DNA of 64,000 bases from NCBI GenBank assembly GCA_018821435.1, contig JAHJME010000017.1:1-64000 (forward strand), in the 5' to 3' direction. Positions 58,968-64,000 of the stretch are shown piece after piece (within the stretch, counting starts at the first letter, position 1; each line of letters begins with the position of its first letter). The position numbers were made by a program, and so were the translations under genes. The stretch comes from Alphaproteobacteria bacterium. Its GTDB lineage: Bacteria; Pseudomonadota; Alphaproteobacteria; Caulobacterales; Caulobacteraceae. The notes under the pieces were generated by a model. The model was not told the origin of the DNA. It saw only the letters and a program-made list of their open reading frames with translations, and searched no databases.

Positions 58968-59897
58968 ATGCGGCCCGGTGTCATCGACGTCCACACCCAC
59001 CTGCCTCTCGCCTTCGGGACGCAGTTCAACCTGAACGGCCTGAAGCTGGGCCTGACGGAATGGTCGGTCGACGGCGCGCTGCGGGTGATGGACGACAACG
59101 GCGTGGCCGCCGGCGTGCTCTCCAACCCCTTCGTCGTCAGCGGCCCGGAGGCCGCCGCGCGGACGCGGGCGATCAACCTCCGCTACGCCGAGATCCGCGA
59201 GCAGACCGGCGGGCGGCTGGGCGGGTTCGGGGCATTGCCGATGGAGGACGTGGAGGCCGCCGTCGTGGAGCTGCGGCACGTGCTGGACGACCTGCGCCTG
59301 GAGGGCCTGTGCCTGCCCACCAGCGTGGGCGGCCGCTGGCTTGGGCATCCGGATTTCGAGCCACTGTGGCGCGAGATGGACCGCCGGGGCGCGGTGGCGT
59401 TCGTCCATCCGGTCCACCCGATCAATTTCGACCAGACCGGGATGGGCTACCCCGTGGCCACGCTGGAATTCATGTTCGAGTCGACGCGGATGATCACCAA
59501 CCTGGTCTACTCCGGGACCAAGCGCCGGTTCCCGAACGTGAAGGTGATCTCGACCCACGGCGGCGGCGCGGTCCCTTATCTGGCGCAGCGCATCTCGACG
59601 CTGGCCGGCTTCCTGGGCGTGGGGGATCGCGTGCTGATGGCGCCCGACGAGGTGCTGGCCGATCTGCGGACGTTCTATTTCGACATCACCGCCTGCGCGA
59701 CGCCCAACGCCCTGCCCGCGCTGCTGGAGCTGGTCCCGCCGTCGCAGCTGATGATGGGCTTCGACTGGCCGATGATGCCGCCCGGCCTGATCGCGCCGGC
59801 GCTTGACTTCATCGCCACGACGCCCGCGCTGAGCGACGCCGACCGGGACATGATCCGGTTCGGCGCCGCCCGGGCGCTGTTTCCGAACCTGGCCTAG
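58968..59897 (+). CDS. amidohydrolase 2 family (ACMSD-like) protein
   Basis: 309 residues from ATG 58968 with AGGGGAGA upstream. The HxH motif VIDVHTHLPLAFG is at residue 7, then FGALPMEDVEAAVVELRHVL, VAFVHPVHPINFDQTG near 140, VISTHGGGAVPYLAQR near 190 and MMGFDWPMMPPGL near 265 (Asp). This is the fold of ACMSD, gamma-resorcylate decarboxylase and related ring-acid hydrolases or decarboxylases. It stands divergently from a LysR gene, and converges on the VOC gene with stop codons overlapping in CTAG (59894-59897). Confidence 0.88.
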   Translation: MRPGVIDVHTHLPLAFGTQFNLNGLKLGLTEWSVDGALRVMDDNGVAAGVLSNPFVVSGPEAAARTRAINLRYAEIREQTGGRLGGFGALPMEDVEAAVVELRHVLDDLRLEGLCLPTSVGGRWLGHPDFEPLWREMDRRGAVAFVHPVHPINFDQTGMGYPVATLEFMFESTRMITNLVYSGTKRRFPNVKVISTHGGGAVPYLAQRISTLAGFLGVGDRVLMAPDEVLADLRTFYFDITACATPNALPALLELVPPSQLMMGFDWPMMPPGLIAPALDFIATTPALSDADRDMIRFGAARALFPNLA

Positions 59898-60481
59898 ACC
59901 GCTGGCTCGGGGGTCTTGTGACGGAGCGGGACCGGCTTGCCGGCCTCGTCCATCGGTTCGACCAGGATGTCGCTGGGGGCGAACGGACGGGTCAGGGCCG
60001 CCAGCTCCATCTTGATGCCGTTGGGATCGGTGAAATAGACCGAACGGATCCAGGTCTGGTCTGTGGGCTCGGCCGGATGGCCGTCCGGACCGTCGGAGTG
60101 GTTGATCACATTGCACTCGACGCCCTTGTCCCGCAGCCGGGCGACCGCAGCGTCGAACGTCTCGATCGGGATGTTGATGGCCAGGTGGTTCATCGAGGCG
60201 ATGGCCGACATCATCCCGTCCTTGCGGACGTCCAGCGGCTGGGACGCGATCCCCGGCGCGAACGCCGGGGGGTCGGCGAACCAGAAGAACGCGATGGTCC
60301 CGCCGCCGCCGCAGTCGAAGAAGAAGTGCTGGTGCCCGGCGCCGATCCCCATCGATCGGACCAGCGGCATCTCCAGCACGTTCTCGTAGAAGTCGACCGT
60401 CTTGGCCATGTCCCGGCAGACGAGCGCCACGTGATTGACGCCGCCGTACCGGAAGCTGGAGGTCTGGTTTTGTGCGCTCAT
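59894..60481 (-). CDS. VOC family protein (glyoxalase/extradiol dioxygenase-like)
   Basis: 195 residues from ATG 60481. Two VOC half-modules: VNHVALVCRDMAKTVDFYEN near 14, HQHFFFDCGGGGTIAFFWF near 50; ASMNHLAINIPIETFDAAVA near 98 and VYFTDPNGIKMELAAL near 150. The conserved metal ligands His (VNHVAL), His (MNHLAI) and Glu (KMELA) are in place, so it may bind a divalent metal. The gene is 31 bp after the TonB receptor gene on the same strand, probably co-transcribed, with a catabolic role. Confidence 0.88.
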   Translation of the reverse strand: MSAQNQTSSFRYGGVNHVALVCRDMAKTVDFYENVLEMPLVRSMGIGAGHQHFFFDCGGGGTIAFFWFADPPAFAPGIASQPLDVRKDGMMSAIASMNHLAINIPIETFDAAVARLRDKGVECNVINHSDGPDGHPAEPTDQTWIRSVYFTDPNGIKMELAALTRPFAPSDILVEPMDEAGKPVPLRHKTPEPAV

Positions 60482-60512
60482 GTCACAACTCCTCAGCTGC
60501 TTTCGATGCCGC

Positions 60513-62867
60513 CTACCGGAACTTGACGCCGAGTTCGGCGCCATAGGTCTTCGGGTCGGCGTAGTAGTTCACATTGAACAGGCCCGCGATCGGGTTCGCA
60601 TTGATGATGTGGGTCTTGTTCGTGATGTTCTTCGCGAACAGCGAAACGCGCCAGCGGCCTTGCGGCTCGTTGTAGGTCAGATCGGCGTCCCAGATCGAAT
60701 AGGCGCCCTGGAAGCCCTGCGGGGCGTTGGTCAGGTTGGTGAACTGCGCGCCCTGGTAGGCCCAGACGACGTGCGGCGTCAGCACGCCGTGTTCACCCAG
60801 ATCGATGTCGTAGCTGGCCTGCAGCTTGGCCGTCCATTTGGGACTGCGCGGCGGCACGAGGTAGCAGGGCGTGCCCTTCACCGCGTGGTCCTGCGCGATC
60901 GGCGGCGAACCCGGTCCGGCGGTCAGGCCGTTACAGACGTGGCCGGGGAAGTTGTACGAGAGCGCCGAGACAAAGCTCGTGTACTTGGCGTCGAGGTAAC
61001 CGACCGAGGCCGACAGCTCGAGGCCGCGGATCGGCAGGGCGGTCGCCTGCAGTTCCACGCCCTTGGCGCGCTCGAAGGCCGAGTTGGCGACGAACGCCTG
61101 CTGGCCGCTGCCGCCCGTGACCGGCCGGAACGCGCTGACCTGGAGGTCGGAGTATTTCGTCGTGAAGACCGTGCCGTTCACCCGCACCCGGTGGTCCAGC
61201 CACTCGGAGCGGAAGCCGCCTTCCAGCGACTTGGCCTTCTCCGGCGAATAGGGGGTCATCTGCGACTGCGAGGTGGCCGTGTTGCTGAAGCCGCCGGCCT
61301 TCTGGCCGGTGGAGTAGCTGGTGTAGACCATCAGGTCGTCGTTGATCTCGTAGCGGGCGGCCAGGCGATAGGTGATGTCGTCCCAGCTCTCGGCGCCGGT
61401 GAAGCCCGTGCCGTAGGGCTTGGCCAGGCTGGCCAGGCCCGACCAGTCGGTCGTGCGCTTCTTCTCGAAGGTGTAGCGGGCGCCGGCCGTCAGGATCAGC
61501 TTGGGGATCACCTCGTAGTCGGCCTGGCCGAACGCCGCGGTGCTGCGGTTGTAGGTCGCCGCAGCCAGGTTCTGGCGGTTGACCGGGCTGGTGGCGTTGG
61601 TCTGCGACGTCAGGGCCGGGCCAAGCAGGTTGGTCTGCAGGTTCTGCCAGCGCGTCTGGAAGAAGAACACGCCCCCCTGCCAGCGCAGCTTGGCCTCGGG
61701 GTCGTTCGACTGCAGCCGGAGCTCTTGCGAGAACTGCCGCCGGCCCCGGTGGATGTCGGAGGTGTACATGTTGAGGTCCGAGCCGTCGAAGTCGACCAGC
61801 TCCTGGGCCTTGTACTTCAGCACGCCGGTGACCGAGGTGACGTCGAAGCCGTAGTCGGTCGCATAGCGGATATCGAGGACGGCGGCCTTCTGGTCGAGGT
61901 TGTCCAGGCCGTTGTTGTCGCGGTTGATCGTGAACGGATCGGTGGGGCCGCCGGGATAGCCGATGCCGGGCCGGCCGGTGACCGTCGAGTTCACATTGGG
62001 CAGGCCGCGCGAGTAAAGCAGGTCGGTGGGGCCGCTGCCGCGCTGCCCGCCGGGCGAGTCCTGCCGCTGGCGCGTGTACCAGGCCGTCAGCTGAACCGTC
62101 AGGTCGTCGCTGGGCGTCCAGCGCAGCTTGCCGCGGATGGCGCGGGTGTTGTCGCCGCCGGTGTGGGTGTCGCCCGGGCGCGCGCCCGACGCCGGGTCGG
62201 TGTAGAGGTTCCGGTAGAAGCCGTCCGAGTTCTGGGTGTTCAGCGAGATCCGCGCCGCCAGGGTGTCGGTGATCGGCAGGTTGGCGGTGACGTTGCTGTC
62301 GAACCGGCCGTAGTTGCCGACCCGGATCGTGCCCGAGACCTCATAGTCCGGGGTGGGGTCGTTGGTGACGATCTGGATGACGCCGCCAGTGCTGTTGCGG
62401 CCGAACAGGGTGCCTTGGGGACCCTGCAGGATCTCGATCTGCTTCACGTCGAAGACATTGTGCAGGGCGCCGGTGTTGACCGCGTAGAACAGCCCGTCGA
62501 CCGACACCGCGATCGGCGGCTCGACGCCGTCGATGGAAGCGAAGCCGATGCCGCGCGAATAGACCACCGCCGACGAGCGGCTGGTGGAGCCGACGCCCTC
62601 GATGGTGAAGTTCGGCGCCGCGCGGGAGAAGTCCGCGAGGTTGTGGGCGAAGGTCTTGGCGATCTGTTCGGCGCTGATGGCGGTGACCGACACCGGCACG
62701 TCCTGGACGGACACCGCGCGGCGTTCGGCGGTGACCACCACCTCGCCGATGGTGCTGGCGATACGGTCGTCGCCGGCGGGCCGCTCCTGGGCCGACGCGG
62801 CGCCGGCGATGCAGGCCAGGGACGCGGCCATCGCCACGCTTCCCAGTAGATTGAGCTTGTTCCGCAT
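60513..62867 (-). CDS. TonB-dependent receptor
   Basis: 784 residues. Signal peptide MRNKLNLLGSVAMAASLACIAGAASA, a TonB box region (IGEVVVTAERRAVSVQDVPV), plug domain (VDGLFYAVNTGALHNVFDVK, IEILQGPQGTLFGRNSTGGV) and a C-terminal beta barrel ending GAELGVKFR. The closing residues lack the most common terminal Phe but end in a FR dipeptide. AAGGGGGAGAG precedes the ATG. This is an energised outer-membrane importer, expected to bring in the pathway substrate. First gene of a two-gene unit with the VOC gene. Confidence 0.92.
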   Translation of the reverse strand: MRNKLNLLGSVAMAASLACIAGAASAQERPAGDDRIASTIGEVVVTAERRAVSVQDVPVSVTAISAEQIAKTFAHNLADFSRAAPNFTIEGVGSTSRSSAVVYSRGIGFASIDGVEPPIAVSVDGLFYAVNTGALHNVFDVKQIEILQGPQGTLFGRNSTGGVIQIVTNDPTPDYEVSGTIRVGNYGRFDSNVTANLPITDTLAARISLNTQNSDGFYRNLYTDPASGARPGDTHTGGDNTRAIRGKLRWTPSDDLTVQLTAWYTRQRQDSPGGQRGSGPTDLLYSRGLPNVNSTVTGRPGIGYPGGPTDPFTINRDNNGLDNLDQKAAVLDIRYATDYGFDVTSVTGVLKYKAQELVDFDGSDLNMYTSDIHRGRRQFSQELRLQSNDPEAKLRWQGGVFFFQTRWQNLQTNLLGPALTSQTNATSPVNRQNLAAATYNRSTAAFGQADYEVIPKLILTAGARYTFEKKRTTDWSGLASLAKPYGTGFTGAESWDDITYRLAARYEINDDLMVYTSYSTGQKAGGFSNTATSQSQMTPYSPEKAKSLEGGFRSEWLDHRVRVNGTVFTTKYSDLQVSAFRPVTGGSGQQAFVANSAFERAKGVELQATALPIRGLELSASVGYLDAKYTSFVSALSYNFPGHVCNGLTAGPGSPPIAQDHAVKGTPCYLVPPRSPKWTAKLQASYDIDLGEHGVLTPHVVWAYQGAQFTNLTNAPQGFQGAYSIWDADLTYNEPQGRWRVSLFAKNITNKTHIINANPIAGLFNVNYYADPKTYGAELGVKFR

Positions 62868-63198
62868 GTCTCTCCCCCTTGTATTTGTTATGATTTTTAG
62901 GACCCTTGGCGTCGCCGCTTTGCGAGGTCGAACAGTTTTCGGGTCGATTTATTTGAGTTTTGGCGCGTCGATTACTCGCTCACGTTGCGCTGCGCCTGGG
63001 TGTCGCGCGTTTACGTTTCCACCCTCCGTAGGCGAAGGACGCGACTCATCTTTCAGAGCACCTGGGATCGCACGGATCCGAGACGCTGGCTGTTCGTGAG
63101 ACGTCACAACCACCCCGGATATCTACGCGATACTCAGGCGAGGTCGGAGGCGCTAAAAATTTGCCGCTCGTAAAATGGAGTTTGCGCGCGCGGCCCGC
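62868..63198. other. intergenic region upstream of the TonB receptor gene
   Basis: 331 bp with no coding sequence that I can support. Several AT-rich stretches (62880-62905, 62940-62965, around 63155) mark the probable promoter of the receptor gene. The regulator gene ending at 63199 runs on the same strand, so it is upstream of the receptor. No clear repeat or terminator. Confidence 0.5.
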
Positions 63199-64000
63199 TC
63201 ACGCCGGCGGAAGCAGGTCCCGTCCCAGGGCGTCCAGCTCGGCGCGCAGCCAGTTCCGGAAGGCCAGGAAGTCGACGCTGTCGGCGAACGCCTTGTGGCA
63301 GACCAGCCAGTAGGAGCTGCGCGACAGGACGGAAAACTCGAACGGCGCCGCAAGCTGGCCGTCCTCGAGCCAGTGATCCACCATGGGCGAGCGGCCCAGG
63401 TCGACGCCGACGCCCTGGACGGCCGCGACCATGGACATGTGAAAGATGTCGAACCGCCGGGCGTTGTCGAGCGTGACGGCGGCCACGTCCTCGCCCGCCA
63501 GCGCCGCCGCCTCCAGCCACTCGCGCCAACCCTCCGGGGCCACCGTCGATTCCAGCAGCGGATGCTTGGCCAGGTCGGCCGGCGTGCGGATGGCGTTGGG
63601 GCCGGTCAGCAGCCGTGGCGCGCAGACCGGGAAGTGACGCTCGTGGCACAGCTTCTCGACGTGCAGGTCGCCGAACTCGCCCGGCAGGCCAGTCCCCCGG
63701 ATGGCGATATTGGCGCCGGTCCGCTCGAACTCGATGGGGCCATACCACTTCTGGAGCGCCTTGATCTCCAGGGTGATGTCCGGGTTCGCCTCATAGAAGC
63801 GGTGCAGCCGGGGCACGATGAAGTCGGTGGCGAAGCTGGTCAGGCTGTCCAGCACCAGGTGCTGGCCGGACTCCGGGTTCTTCAGCCGCCGCGCGCTCTC
63901 CTGCAGGGCCTCGAAACTCTGGGTCACCTCGGTCAGATAGCCCTGGCCGGCGCGCGACAGCGTCAGGCCCCGGTTGGAGCGGGTGAACAGCGCCACGCCC
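63199..64000 (-). CDS. LysR family transcriptional regulator (partial, N-terminus outside window)
   Basis: About 265 residues visible; the frame runs off the right window edge and the HTH is largely outside. The effector-binding part is intact: HLVLDSLTSFATDFIVPRLH, LEIKALQKWYGPIEFERTGA, NAIRTPADLAKHPLLESTV, APEGWREWLEAAALAGEDV. It is a clear paralogue of the regulator at 57838-58779, sharing long identical stretches. It lies upstream of the TonB receptor gene on the same strand and probably controls the receptor-VOC unit. Confidence 0.85.
   Translation of the reverse strand, partial: GVALFTRSNRGLTLSRAGQGYLTEVTQSFEALQESARRLKNPESGQHLVLDSLTSFATDFIVPRLHRFYEANPDITLEIKALQKWYGPIEFERTGANIAIRGTGLPGEFGDLHVEKLCHERHFPVCAPRLLTGPNAIRTPADLAKHPLLESTVAPEGWREWLEAAALAGEDVAAVTLDNARRFDIFHMSMVAAVQGVGVDLGRSPMVDHWLEDGQLAAPFEFSVLSRSSYWLVCHKAFADSVDFLAFRNWLRAELDALGRDLLPPA

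Noticed and set aside
60435..62849. An 804-codon plus-strand frame across the TonB receptor gene
   Set aside because: It is an antisense shadow of a clear receptor; the translation is low-information Arg/Val/Gly-rich and has no motifs.
1..64000. CRISPR array, prophage, transposase, anti-phage defence system, tRNA or rRNA genes
   Set aside because: No regularly spaced repeats, no integrase or transposase motif, no nuclease-helicase defence gene and no tRNA-like cloverleaf was recognised. The terminase-like fragment alone does not make a prophage.

Overview
The window is a GC-rich alphaproteobacterial chromosome segment, most likely from the Caulobacteraceae (Phenylobacterium- or Caulobacter-like). 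The lineage is inferred from a PodJ-like polar protein, HWE/HisKA_2 sensor kinases, a PEPxxWA-CTERM sorting signal, an RcnB-like envelope protein, several TonB-dependent receptors and many acyl-CoA dehydrogenases. No rRNA, tRNA, CRISPR array, integrase or transposase was recognised.

Layout. 0-8 kb: the metallophosphoesterase PdeM, a glycine-rich-domain protein, small secreted proteins, an acetyltransferase, a PEP-CTERM surface protein and a membrane-anchored LprI-domain protein. 7.2-13.2 kb (minus strand): a cupin oxygenase, a DUF3429 protein, a TIGR02186 protein and a TauE/SafE permease in a tight operon, then the PodJ-like protein. 13.5-15.2 kb: an MprF-type aminoacyltransferase. 15.3-24.5 kb (plus strand): five acyl-CoA dehydrogenases in tandem around a TonB-dependent receptor, probably uptake and dehydrogenation of a hydrophobic acyl substrate. 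24.6-26.3 kb: an islet with two unrecognised genes, a 140-bp near-perfect palindrome and a frameshifted terminase-like HTH gene.

26.3-35.8 kb holds housekeeping and periplasmic genes: a heme-binding barrel protein, DUF2277, a crotonase, lipoproteins, a DsbA-like protein, a metal-site-degenerate M19 dipeptidase and an amidohydrolase. 35.9-44.8 kb is signalling-rich: a double LuxR-HTH/alpha-beta-hydrolase fusion, an HWE kinase, a degenerate DUF4118 kinase with a tiny divergent gene, and a Crp/Fnr regulator. 44.9-48.2 kb: an M13 peptidase and a DUF6356-YeiH fusion.

48.9-57.3 kb is one minus-strand catabolic operon of eight genes, mostly coupled by 1-4 bp overlaps: two acyl-CoA dehydrogenases, SDR, a small conserved protein, acyl-CoA synthetase, crotonase, a CoA-transferase whose domains appear circularly permuted, and an amidohydrolase. 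Next to it lies a module of ACMSD-like amidohydrolase, VOC protein and TonB receptor, bracketed by two closely similar LysR regulators, the second cut by the window end.

The strongest structural signals are five convergent gene pairs whose stop codons overlap on the same four bases (four times the palindrome CTAG), several dispersed intergenic hairpin families, and proteins with permuted, fused or degenerate domains.
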